DNA of 64,000 bases from Branchiostoma floridae (lineage: Eukaryota; Chordata; Leptocardii; Amphioxiformes; Branchiostomatidae). Under the pieces are notes generated by a model that had not been told where the DNA came from, did not search any database, and saw only the letters and a list, made by a program, of their open reading frames with translations. Below, in pieces: positions 10,784 to 22,772 of the stretch. The stretch spans positions 16,675,933 to 16,739,932 of the forward strand of contig NC_049979.1 of assembly GCF_000003815.2 (NCBI RefSeq). The letters are read 5' to 3'. Numbering within the stretch: the first letter of the stretch is position 1; each line of letters opens with the position of its first letter. Position numbers and translations under genes: made by a program.

Positions 10784-13700
10784 CTAGTCAAATCCTATAA
10801 CCTGTATTCCCATTTCCTCTGCAGTCTGCTTCAGGGTTGACAATGACACCTCCTCCCTCTGTCCCACAGCATGGCCCCCGAGGCTGTTCCCTGTCATGAC
10901 TGGCTGTGTCGTCACCATGTTCCCATCTGTGGTGATCTCCACCATGCTGTACACCACCTCCTGGGCCCCTCCAGTCTGCAGGGTTAGTGTGGAGACTGGC
11001 TGGTGCATACTGACCTCCTGATGTCCCCCCGGTGTAGGCAGGACCTGCCACAGGAGTTCTGTAGGATGTGTGTGGGGAACCACAGCAGTCCCCTCCACCT
11101 GGCCACAGCTGGGCACGGACACCCCCGGCACCGCGTGGTTACTCCCAACAGCTACGTGATTGTCTGAGAATGTGCCGAGGGGTTGGTGAGTGGCCACGCT
11201 GGCAAGGATGTGCGCTGCATCTGTGTGGACTGTGCTGGGGTCAAGGACAACTCCTGCATGATTGTCCATGTGTCCATCCTGGGATATTGAGGCATCTTGC
11301 AGAGTAATGCTAACCTGACTGTTCTGTAAGAGTGCTCCTTCTTGGTTCATTTCTTCCAATGTAGTGCTGCCTTTGCTGTGGTAGTTTTCAGGTGGAGGGA
11401 TACATGGATGTATTGGTGATGGGACAGACTCTGTGCTTCCATCCTGAGGTGTATCCTTGCCAGAGTGAGGGATAGGTGATGGAACAGAGTCCCTGTCTGA
11501 CACATCTGGACTTTCCTGCTCACTCTGGGGTTTCATCAGCATCTCTGTCAGTTCAACACTTTCATAACGGATAGTCTGCAGTCTGAGGTAGCCATCATCA
11601 TGCTCCTTGTACCTGCACAAGGACAGTGGATGTACATGTGTAGTATGTGTATTGATACAGGATCATCCAAGTAGTGTTGTACTAGACAACACATGGTCTA
11701 GAAAATATGCTAGTGCTGTAGTTGCTGACAAGGAGATGGAACCACATACGTATATTCTCCATAAACATCCTCTCAAAATAAATGTTTACAAATGTATATG
11801 ATTTTAGTTCATCAAACATGCTATAGCTCCCTACTTACCTAAACCTACTGTGTCCTGAAGGCCACTTAAACTTGTGAGCAGTCTTGAGATGGCGAGTCAG
11901 GCCTGTTCCTCTGCTGTACACCTTCTGACAGATGTGACACAGGTACCGCTGTACTGCACCTCCACCCTGGGCGCACAACAGGCACATGTTACAGATTACA
12001 TGTACAATACATACCATACACTGACTGCATATAGTATGAACAACACTATCATCTAGCACCACACCATGCAGTAACTAGTTGCAACATGAAGGATTTCATC
12101 TTGAAGATTTGGAATTCAAATGGCCATTTAGAGCATTTGTATCAATTTGTATTGTAATCTATACTTCAAAATGCAACATCAGGATGCAATAACTTCTGCT
12201 TCTTCGAATTCCACCATTTGTTTTGAAATACTTCTCAAGCTGAGGTTATAACAGCTACTCACTGTTGTCAGAAGTTAAGAACTTCATGGTTCAGTATTAG
12301 CCTTAGACACAAGAAATAACCATGGCATCATCTGCAGGTTCCCTTAAAGCTTACTGCTATCAACGAGAAAGTCTAAATTCCTGTATCAACATACAGTAAA
12401 TATACAGTAAATATATGCCAAGTAATCACTGCTTCTTTTTCATGCTGGTGTTTTCAATCAATAGTGAACCACTACTTGTAGACCTGTGTGATTTCTCTGA
12501 CCTGATGGTCCTTCCTGAGATGGTCCCTGAGACTGTTGTAGGCCTTGCTGCTGTAGTCACACTGCTGGCACTGGTAGATCTTCTCCACACTGTGGCTGTC
12601 CATGTGACGCCGCAGGTCGTAGTTAGTCTTACACCTGCAGGACCAAGCACAGTTCTACAAAATCTTGTAGCAAAAGAAGCAACCCACTTCCTGGAAAGGT
12701 CTTAATACCAAAATAAATGTCTGCTAGAATTTTCAAAGGCACTTCTATTGATATCATGACATGGCTCGAAATACTGGGTGCATGTGCACCCAGGTGCACC
12801 CAAAATTGGAGCTGTGCACCCAATTAGTTTTTGTGGGTGCACAGGGTGCTCCCAAATATTTTCTTACGTTTATGTATGTTAAGATATCAAAGTATACTAG
12901 TATACATCATATTCTTGACATTTAAGTGCTAAAAAGATAATAAAAATGTCTGCCATGGTACTTGTTTAAGAATTTGAAGCTTGTGATTAAGTTTTATCAT
13001 TAGGTCATTTACTTAAATTTAAGTGGTGCACCCAAAAACGTTTTGGTGCACCCAATTTTTTAAGCTGGGTGCACCAGTGCACCTAATCCCAAAAATGAAT
13101 TTCGAGCCCTGCATGAAGAAACAAATGTATGGCAAAGACTGCATTATTGAACTGGAGGTCATAATATAACAGCACATTAGACTCTTACTTGTAGTGACAG
13201 AATTCACACTGGTAGGGTCGGTCCTCTTCATGACGAAACTTGATGTGACTGCGTAGTCCTGATGGTGTGGGGCACGTCATGTCACAGTGGGGACACTTGT
13301 AGTGGTTCACTGGAGATAAAAGAATGGTCAGCAAATTAGGACAGTCACAATTTGCTCTAAAGCTACAGTAGCTCATGCATGGGTACTTGGGTTGTTGAGG
13401 TTGGGACTGGGACAAGGAAAAGGAGTAATTTACAAGACAATTTTTAACACAGTACAATACAAAAAAGTAAAGTAAAGAGGACAAGGTACAATTTACCTGA
13501 CTAAAAATTATTGAGATAGACAGATGAATAAAGTAGGAACAACACAATCCCACTTAATTTTGATCCTTACCATGATGTCTCATATGATCCCTCAGAAGCC
13601 TTTCTGTTGAGAACCGTTTGGAGCAATGAGAGCACTGGTAACTCTGGTCTGTAACAAGAAAGGAAGATAGTAATGATGTAAATCACAAGAATACTGCATA

Positions 13701-16113
13701 CAATTTTTAATCTTACTAATGCCAATACAAACCACTGCCCACAGACTGCTTTTTCAATAAAGGAAAGTTTATTTGCACATTTGTGTCCAATGCAATAGGC
13801 TAATTGCTAACTGTACATGTACAAGTCATGGACAATAATTTTGGAAAACATAAATGTGTTAGACTTAGAGACATAGGAAACATAGAATGTACATGTTCAT
13901 GTGACAAGGCAAGTGAATTACATTCTTGTAACAAGAAACTAATTCAAAGACTAGTGTTGGCTGTATCTAGGCAAGTTGGGTTTGGCTTCAGAGGAAGCCC
14001 CACTTTTTTTTATCATTTGCGGATTCTGTGACTTTTATATGAGAATAGTTTTCTGTTTGCCCATGAACGTAAGGAAGTTGGGGTGAAGTATCCTGGCACC
14101 TACAGTCAGCCCTGCCCAGCCCTACCCACCTTCTGGTGCCGCCTGTCTCTTGATATGGTCCATGAACTTGGTTCTGTTGGAGAAGAGGCCTCCGCAGATC
14201 CAGCAGGCAAACAGCTTCTCCTGGGTGTGCACTCGCATGTGCTCCTTCAACTTGAACTTGTTCTTAAAACTTGACTGACAGCCTGGGAAAATAAGAATGG
14301 AACAGACATGTAACCAACACTGTTGGAACAAGGTCTGACACTTTTATTACATTTCTAGTAATAGTACATTCCACTGAGGCCACAAACACCATCAGAAGGA
14401 TTGGTATGTCTATTCACACCAGTGTACTTCCTGCAAGTGATAAAAACCATATATATAAATACCAAAACTTTAGCCTTACAGAAGTTGATGATTACATCAA
14501 AATTACCATGCTTACCTGCCCATTTACATGGTACCATTGGCATGTTTGATGGCCCGTTTGGGTGGTCCGAGCTCATGGCATGCATCTCAACATGGCGGAA
14601 GTAGTGTTCAGGGTTATCCACTATGGCCTGAGATAAAACACACATTTTTCTTTCTTTATCACATTGAGCAATAGGATGGTTGAAATGCTATATTACTCAA
14701 ACATTGCACAAAATTACATCAGGAAATCTACACATCAAATGACATTTTTTTCTTATCTGAGCATCAACCAAAAATGTAAAGGTGATACCCAGATGGGATG
14801 ATGATGTCTGTCAAAGCCAAGGTAATGCTCTAAATGCCTTCACAGTGATTTAATTTTGTGGTAAGATGAAAATCAAGTGTTTTACATTTGTCACACACTG
14901 TACAATGTACAATAATAAAAAAATTTTCACATTGGCTTTAAGTTGCAGTGATGCTGTCACCGTGAACATAAAACCACTGAGAAAATGTCAAGCATTTAAG
15001 ATAAGCAGGGAATGCAATCAAAACACAGATATCTGGGCAGGGAATACCTAAACTTTTGAGCATAGGTACACATTGCAATTTGGCAAACAACAACTACCAG
15101 TACCAGTACTACAACTTGCAATTTGGCAAGCTAAAAAAGAAAAACACAGTACCAGTATTACACAGTGTAGTGAAAATTGATAATGTCATCAGAACATGTT
15201 TTCCCTCAACATTAGCTTACTGACCCCACAATCTTCCCACGAACACTGCATCCTGTCTGGGATGTCCACGAGGTAGTTGTGGTTCTGTTTGTCCAGTAAA
15301 CAGTGGTTCTCCTGGTTATTCCTGGCCACCTGCATGCCCAGCCACTTCAGCTTGGCGTGGTGGGCATGGTAGTACGTGTGGCGCAGCAGACTCTCCGGGA
15401 AGTTGCCTGCAAAGGCACCGCAATCCATCCACTGGCAGAAGTACTCATCTGTGTATTTGGGAAAAATTAAGACAGTTTTTGTGACACAGATCAGGGCTCC
15501 AGACTAACTTTTTGACCTAGAAGCATGGCGCTCCTAACTCCTAAAACTTAGGAGCACCAGCAAAGATGCAAAAGATATAGAATGTACATTGTATGTACGG
15601 ACACCTACATTGTACTTGAATGCAGGTGTTAAACATTTATGTCTATTCAATGCAGTTGTTTCAAATGTTGCATTTGCATACAAACCTGCACAACCAAATG
15701 TATTGTGGGTGGTATGGCAAAGGTAAAGGCCCTAACTTGTACCAAGGAGGTCCTGCTCGTAAACAGTCCTTGTCTAAGCTATGCTTAATACATGTTCAGA
15801 TATGTTTGGGCCATGTTTCAGCAACCTTCACCTTTGACATATGACCCACAACACATTTTGCAGCACATGTGTAGTTGGAACCATGAACCTCCTTATTATT
15901 AGGGAAGCCTTCCTTAGAAAGTATCTTGAAGATAGATAAGTCTGAAGGTGCACCTGGCATGTCTGGCCTGTCCTTCTGTGCAGGAGTGAAGTGTGGATAG
16001 TGGTGCTCCCTGATGTGCCTCATGAAACTGTCCACATTTACATACACCGTCTGACAGGAGGCCCACTCACACACCAGGGACATGGGCTGGTCACTCAGCT
16101 TCTGCTGAGGCAT
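10784..16113 (-). CDS. HINFP: Histone H4 transcription factor HINFP (MIZF)
   Basis: Nine coding exons: 15954-16113, 15225-15448, 14516-14627, 14130-14282, 13571-13648, 13189-13309, 12502-12634, 11839-11966, 10784-11612. They total 1938 nt and 645 aa; human HINFP is 517 aa, the excess being a longer C-terminal region. Ten C2H2-type units are visible, beginning CEWASC, CQWMDC, CSWEDC, CKWAGC, CWICGG, CSHC, CPHC, CEFC, CQQC and CHIC. The fifth lacks its last His, as in vertebrate HINFP. Diagnostic blocks include [43 protein letters not shown] and [16 protein letters not shown] binds the H4 promoter at G1/S in the nucleus. The start MPQQKL at 16113 follows an acceptor at 16133-16134, so a leader exon lies upstream. 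The donor after CSWEDCG is a weak GG/GTCAGT, chosen because only it preserves the C-x12-H finger spacing and reading phase. Confidence 0.95.
12760..13111. mobile_element. Non-autonomous DNA transposon, CATGGCTCG...CGAGCCCTG (copy 1)
   Basis: A 352-bp element in the HINFP intron between exons 12502-12634 and 13189-13309. Its ends are inverted (GGCTCGAAAT and ATTTCGAGCCCTG) and it is flanked on both sides by CATGA. The interior has many GGTGCACCCA motifs in both orientations. It is closely similar to the element at 36617-36932. The CAGGG-type ends resemble hAT-group MITEs, though the flanking duplication is shorter than the usual 8 bp. Confidence 0.75.
15492..15570. mobile_element. Fragment of a CAGGGCTCCAGACTAAC-type MITE
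   Basis: CAGGGCTCCAGACTAAC at 15492 is followed by sequence rich in CTCCTAA and TTAGGAGCACC inverted motifs. The matching right end was not found nearby, so this looks like a truncated left end. It lies in the second HINFP coding intron. Confidence 0.45.
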
Positions 16114-16132
16114 GCTGGGGCAATGGTGAGCT

Positions 16133-17010
16133 CTGTGGAAGGACAAGGAACAATGACCCTGTCATACCCACTGTTGCACTTCTGTGTTTTGCAAGAAATG
16201 AACAACCAAGGAGGTTTATTCAAATCTGAAAAAAACTCATTGGAATAACATATAACTCGACAAATAGTTTCATCAGGTTGGTATGTCACAGAACAAACAT
16301 ATAAATTTACATTGCGGAGATTGTCATGCAAGTCGAAACAATGGTCTAGATGAGACTGTTTATTTCTGATGGGCCGTTACCTTTGACCTACTTACTACCC
16401 AGGGTTCCTGTCGCTCGCACAAGCGTAGTGAACTCTGTGAAATAGCGTATCTCTCTCTTGTTGAAGAAGTGACTGTATACATATATAATTTGGTTGGTCG
16501 CGACCTTTTCCTTGGCCCTGAGCCTGCTCCGGGGAAAAACCTCTAGCCCCTCCAAGAAAACAGGAACAGCACAGCAGTACCTACTTTATCCTCTTAAACA
16601 ACTACGGAGCCAGAACTTCGGGTATTCATGATTTCATACGACTTTCTTTCGCCAAGTGTGACCCTGTCTACAAAATTATGTCGCGCCCCCCTCCCTCTCA
16701 AGGTATCAGCCGATATAATGAATGACACGACACTAAGAAAAGATCCTGTGAAAACGTATTTGAAACTCATATGCAACGACTTACTTACCTTCCTTTTCAA
16801 ACAGGAATATGGACGATAGAATGCACGTAAACGAGTGTTTGCGGTGATCTTTCAGGTTTTTCCCGCACTCAGCGCTTCGAAAAAGGCGGCCACAGGTCTG
16901 GGAGACAATGATGTCAAAAGTGCAATCATTGGTCAATACTGTGACTTCTTTGCAAGGCAAGCCAATCATATCTCCCGTTGCAATTGTGACACATTTGGCA
17001 TGGCTCATTA
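16133..17010 (-). other. HINFP 5' region: probable leader intron and exon
   Basis: Upstream of the coding acceptor the minus strand has a strong donor GGAAG/GTAAGTAAG near 16796. An open frame reads into it from an ATG at 17010. Joining that donor to 16132 does not keep this frame into HINFP, where it meets a TGA. I therefore treat it as leader exon with an upstream ORF, or as an unrelated exon. The frame contains QTCGRLFRSAECGKNLKDHR, a Cys/His-rich run that matches no family I know. Confidence 0.35.
16857..16866 (+). promoter_or_regulatory. E2F-like site near HINFP start region
   Basis: TTTTTCCCGC matches the E2F consensus TTTSSCGC and sits in a local GC-richer patch by the presumed HINFP leader. 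E2F control would suit a G1/S factor. This rests on one motif only. Confidence 0.25.
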
Positions 17011-17074
17011 GAAAACCTGGCAGATCGGGTGTAAATTTTAACTTTTTAATCATAGAAATCTTCAAGATAAACAT

Positions 17075-18455
17075 TCAATCATATTCTAAAATGATATACT
17101 TCTATTCTTATGATTTTATTTAAAGATGATATTGATACAATATACCTGATACATAGAATTTATGACCCCTTATTTATAATGAACTCTCCCACACGAAGCA
17201 CTGTCGATATTTACCGCGTGACACGGGCGCCACGTAGCGGAATAAAATATAAGTGCAGTAATTATGAATCTTCCTCACATAGACAAGCTTCCTTGGTCTA
17301 TGACACAGGATCTTACAGGTGTGCGTTGAAAGTTCATGATTAGTGCACTTTGCCTGGGCTGTGAGGAAATGTTTCAATTCATCAATGACATCATTGGATT
17401 GAACTTCAATTGAATTGTCAAAATATTCTAATCAAGCGTTGTTGCACAGATTTATCAAGGAGCTTTTATCCAGTTCCTTGGTCATATGGAAGGTCATTGG
17501 ATTTATTCATCTATTTATGATAAAACTTTCTTGCTCAGATCAATGAGGTCCATCTATAATCTCACTGCTCAGATTTAACGTCACCGAAGGCTTCATAACA
17601 CCTTTTACGTCATGGGAGTTCATTGCCAAAGTATGGTTGGGTGCCATGCAACAATGGCCCACCATTAAGGATCCACCAGTGCCCAGCAGTGAAATCTAAA
17701 AATATACAGATGCAACAATAGGGCTTACTTTTATGGGGGCAGTAAACTAATTTTACCATTTGGCAAGGTTTACAAATATTTGTAGATATTTGTAAATGTG
17801 AAATAATCACACAGGGGTTTCACAATTATTCTAAATAAAGATATTTTTGTACAGTTAGACTACTTTCAAAATGTTTCTAAAATATTCAAAGGAATTCAAA
17901 TAGATGAGTATTTTCTTAGTCAGTTTTTAAAAAAGAATTTAATTATTGTGGCTCAGATATTCTTTTATTCAAAATAATTCAGACTATAAATATTGCCTAA
18001 AACCCATTGGAATGGACTCTATGACAAAACTAAACTTTATCTAACAACGCTAGATCAAGTTGGGACTCAGTCCCCAAATAATTCATGTTTGATGATATTC
18101 ATTCTATCTAACCTTCATTTGTCAGTTCCATCATCAAATAGAAAAGTATTATACAATTCTCTTTTATTATGCAAATTAGGTTATGATTTGCATTTTTATG
18201 TTCACCTTAATGTAACAAATGCCACAAGTATGAAATTTCCGTTATTTGCCACTGTGGAATCATATAATCGATTATGCAAATTTTGTCAATTAGGCAGGTC
18301 TATGCTTTAAATGCATAATTTTCATATCATTCCGTTGATCTTCATCAAAGTTACCAACAGGTCACAAATTATTATCCTTTTGTGTGATGTATGCACTCCA
18401 AACAGCACCCCCCCTCATTTCCGGTGGAACATTCCTTTGGCGGCACTTCAACAAT
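17075..18455. other. Head-to-head intergenic region, HINFP / MYND gene
   Basis: About 1.4 kb separates the minus-strand HINFP leader region from the plus-strand MYND gene. It is AT-rich with no credible exon. It should contain the MYND promoter, but no TATA box is placed usefully. The MYND start codon context AATATGGCGGCC resembles a YY1 element, common at TATA-less starts. Confidence 0.45.
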
Positions 18456-21400
18456 ATGGCGGCCAAAAGTGGAACTTTTGACTTCGCCAAAGCTCTCGCT
18501 GGGATTTCAACTAAAGACGACCGCATAGAGACAGCTACAAGTGACGAAGACTCAGGTGAGATAAGCTAGAAGGTTTAGCAGTAGCCTTTGCGCCAATACA
18601 TTGTAGTGCCACCCCAGAAAACACCCAATATCCAAACAAAGTCCTGAAGTAATTTTGTCAGAAGGAGATGCGCTCACGTGGATGAATATATTAACGTTGT
18701 TTACTACTTGAGCATATACTGCTTTCAAATTGCTGTAAAATAGTTTTTTAACACCGTAGACAGCGCCTGAAATGTCAGTCTGTCATGTTGTTGTATTCTA
18801 ACACAATATAGTTCAGCATGTAATTTGTTGTTGGGCACATAATGTAAGACTTCAAATTTTAACATTATTATCAACTTTTCAACTTCTACTTAATCTGTGT
18901 GAGTTTGTTATTTTTACTATTAGCAAGATTAGCATAATTGACAACAATCAATCAATTTGAGAGACAGACCATGAAGTGTTATCTGACTGTAATCCTTTGT
19001 GAATAGAGCTAATTGTAGTGCTTTGAAATTTGTATCCTGTTACCAGTTACGGACGAATCTGAAGCGGTTGGAGAGACAACAACAACAACAACAGTATCAG
19101 TTTAGAATACCATATGGTGTATTGTTATTCCCAAACTAAATATATTTCATCATGGTGTTTGCAGATAATGACTGGTGTGATGTGAACAGCCAGTTCAGCT
19201 TGGATGACTACATGGACTGTGACGAGTATGAGATGATGTGTGACAAGGTAGAGGACTACTTTGATGAACTTGACAGCAAGAAGGAGACATCAGGTTAGAG
19301 TTCAATATGTCATGCAGTTGTCATTCTTGAAAAAACACAACTTCACTGGTATAGCTAGGACTAGTAGGAGACAGAGAAGCGTGCTCGCTCGGTGACGCTC
19401 GCTACTGAATGACGGGCGATAATACCGAGCTAGCAGGCAGGGGTTATCATATCCAATTACATAGGATGTCCTTGTTTGACCATCCTTTCACCTTTTGTTT
19501 CAACGTAATTCCAGCTTTGGCATCTTGTTAAATTTTGTGTTATAGCTATAAGAACTACTGTAATTCCTGATTTTTTCAATGTACTGTTATGTTCACGGTT
19601 TTCACGGTGACGACTGTAATGTGAACTTATCATTACTGATAACAAATAATTCACAGACTTTTTCCATGTACATTTACCGCAACAGTGAACATTTAGTTCC
19701 GAGAACAAGTTAAATTTTCTCAGACCGTGAAAGTTTGGTACCGAGAAGACACTATGATTTACACTATATAGTGTCAAAAAGTAGCACCAGAAAGAGTTAA
19801 TCCAAGCCCTTGAGTGTACATGTATCAACAACACCTTATTTGATTGTGGCTTTACTTAATAGAGGATTCTGAGGGCAACTAATTGAACTATGGAGTTACG
19901 GATGATTTGAAATTCTGCCTTTTTATGATATTGCAGCCATAACACTAACAGAGTCTTCATGTAAAGAAAACCACAAGACTACAAAGACAACCGAAGGAGA
20001 ATATACAACATGTAGTGAGTGGATGGTGGCACATCTGCCTTCACACTGGAACATTCACCTGGCAAGGATTGAACAGCAACAAGCTCCCAAGAAGCTGACT
20101 GATGAAGAAAAGAAAAAACTGCAGAAAGAGTTCAAAGCCTTGCCTTCAAGTGTGATTGTTGAGCTTGAGAAAGCAGTTGTAGAAGGCAGACAGAAGTACA
20201 TGGAGATGTGTACACGGGACTACTCTAGACTGTACCAACCGTGTAAAAAGTGCCCAGTTACCACCATTGTGCAGTTTCTGGTGGAGTTTTGGGTGGAAAA
20301 TTTGGAACATAATGAGTGGGAGGATGATGACAACACATGGTTTTGGACCAACAAACTGCACACTGTTCGAGCCCTTGCTGTGCACTTCAATGTCTGTACC
20401 AAGAATCAGGTTGGTGGGGCAAATTTGTGCATTTGCGTGTGATATCACAGTTCTCGGTCCTTGGTGGAAGTAAAGGTGAACATCATTAGACACAATTCAT
20501 ACAAATCCTATGTTCTTTACGCATAATCCCGACCGAACCCTCTGCTTGAAGAATGTAGTTTACTCAGCTCTTGGCTTTCCACTCAAAGTATATTCTATGC
20601 AATGTGTATTATCTAACCACTTACATCAAGGACATTCTATCATATAACGTCCTTGCTTACATGTACTTGTTGTATCCCATCCAAATGAGTACAAGTCTGT
20701 AACATGTTTTCTTCTTCATGATTCCTTAGGCAAAGAACATTGTTACTGGGCTGAATATCCTATTCCCCTCAGCCAATAAGTTCACACAAGAACTTCTCAA
20801 CCTCATGCTGTACTGGATAGTGGACCCAGTGTATGGGCCTATGCTAGCTGAGATCATTGGGGAAGTCTCTTTGGAAGATGGATGTCACATTTACCAGTTC
20901 CTATTGGAGCCAATTGCTGAATACATTTGTCCACAACAAAAACCACTCCTGAAATACAAGAAAGTCAGGGATATCCTAGTGTTCTACTTGTGTGCTGTAC
21001 TGGTGAAGTCTACAGGCACAGACAATGACAATATAGATGTTATACGGATTCTTGTGAAACTAGATGGTCACGAGAGCTGGGCTATTGTAGAAAATGTCTT
21101 CATCAGCGGAAGGTACTATTCAGCCGATGGCCACTACTCCTATGTTGACTATCTAGAAGGTCTGAACTTAGGTGTCTCCAAAGACCTGGATGCACTGCAC
21201 AAGGCTCGATTTGGTAAGCATTCATGATTTCCTGCGCCAATCATTCTTGGTGAGAAATATTTAAGATCTGGAAAAAACATAAGGCTAGAGAAATTCTGTA
21301 TCATGTTCTTTTGTCACTCAAACTTTTTGAGCAAGCTTTAAGAAAACTACATATACTAGTGCTGTGCGAAATAGTTGTCTTCTGTCCATCTTTAGATAGG

Positions 21401-22772
21401 CTACATGTAGTATCCCTCTCATGAAAATGTCGAATGACTTAAAATGTTTACATCTGAAAGCATAATACCTCTGGTTATATGTCTCATTTGATTGTATCTG
21501 ATATTTTCACACTTCAGAGCGCAAAACAGACAATGCCATTGCAGAGAAGAATTGGAGGTCCTATGAGGTGCGTCGCTACAGACTAGAGATGCGACACAAG
21601 GAGAACTCAAATGATCCCAATTACCGCAAGATGCACGACTGCAAGACAGACGATGCTAAGAAGATGCTCATACGAGTTTGTAAGTGTCTTCTGGCATAAA
21701 AGTTTGATTGCAGCCTGTGTATTTCTTAGGATAACATTTGAATATGTAAAATTCTCAATTTACTAGATTCTAAAATAGCATATACCTCACAGTGTCCTGC
21801 GTCTTTTTAGTGGTATAGTGCTTACTTGCTGTTGACGTAAGTTTTGCACCTATTAATTATAATGGTCTTTATGGCATAGTCATGATACTGCAGTTTGTCA
21901 TATTCCTGCAAGGAGGCAGGGCAGCAATACTTTAGATTTAGTAACAGGATAATTAAGAAAAAAATCTTTACCTTTCCTCTGCAAGATATTAGGGATATAC
22001 AGAATTCAACAGAATTTTAGAATTCCTGTTACCAAAACACAACAAAGGTACATTGTATCACCATGATTAGGACATACAGATTGACTGGTTTGCATGGTTT
22101 GCATCTCTCNNNNNNNNNNNNNNNNNNNNNNNNNNNNNNNNNNNNNNNNNNNNNNNNNNNNNNNNNNNNNNNNNNNNNNNNNNNNNNNNNNNNNNNNNNN
22201 NNNNNNNNNNNNNNNNNNNNNNNNNNNNNNNNNNNNNNNNNNNNNNNNNNNNNNNNNNNNNNNNNNNNNNNNNNNNNNNNNNNNNNNNNNNNNNNNNNNN
22301 NNNNNNNNNNNNNNNNNNNNNNNNNNNNNNNNNNNNNNNNNNNNNNNNNNNNNNNNNNNATTTCTTTTCAAAATAACACATGCATTTTCCTGCCGGAAAG
22401 GCAGATTCAATCCATGAAGTTCAAAAAAAGCTCAACCTAGGAATTAGGCCTTCTTTATACCTTGTTATGTTACTCATGTATCTTAATCACAAACTTTTGA
22501 ATTCAATTCAGGGTTCCAAGGAGAAGAATGGCTCCACCAAACAAACAGAGAATTTACCTGAAAAGCCAGTGGCAAACGGGGTCAGGGTATGTCCTGAAAA
22601 AATACAAGTGAAGAAACGCAAGATCCGAGAGTGTGGCTTCTGTGGTAAGCTGTCCACAAATGAGCAGAAGTTCTCCAAGTGTGGGTCCTGTCTCCATGTG
22701 TACTACTGCTCACGGGACTGCCAGAAACAGCACTGGAAGTCAGGTCATAAAAACCAGTGCCGCAAGAAATAG
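18456..22772 (+). CDS. MYND-type zinc-finger protein (model incomplete at gap)
   Basis: Coding exons seen: 18456-18555, 19165-19293, 19937-20409, 20730-21213, 21518-21679 and 22512-22772. The start MAAKSGTFDF at 18456 is preferred over an in-frame ATG at 18384 for its ATGGCGGCC context. The N-terminus is acidic (DEYEMMCDKVEDYFDE). A large central region (VAHLPSHW..., FWTNKLHTVRAL..., ILFPSANKFTQ...) matches no domain I know. The C-terminus is a MYND finger: CGFC, then KCGSC, VYYCSRDC, HWKSGH and NQC, fitting C-x2-C...C-x2-C...C-x3-C...H-x3-C. It ends QCRKK at TAG 22770-22772. MYND domains usually bind proline-rich peptides in transcription or chromatin partners. Exon 21518-21679 ends in phase 1 but the last exon starts in phase 0, so at least one exon is missing, probably in the N gap. 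Confidence 0.85.
22110..22359. other. Assembly gap (250 N)
   Basis: A run of exactly 250 N inside the last visible intron of the MYND gene. The round length suggests an estimated or arbitrary gap size. Confidence 0.99.

Noticed and set aside
19044-19120. Possible extra MYND exon after a CCAG acceptor (VTDESEAVGETTTTTT)
   Set aside because: No donor gives the required phase between the flanking exons, and the frame reaches a stop.
20146-20493. 115-codon minus-strand ORF
   Set aside because: Antisense shadow of the MYND exon 19937-20409.
22006-22440. Several 100+ codon ORFs
   Set aside because: They read through the 250-N gap and are meaningless.
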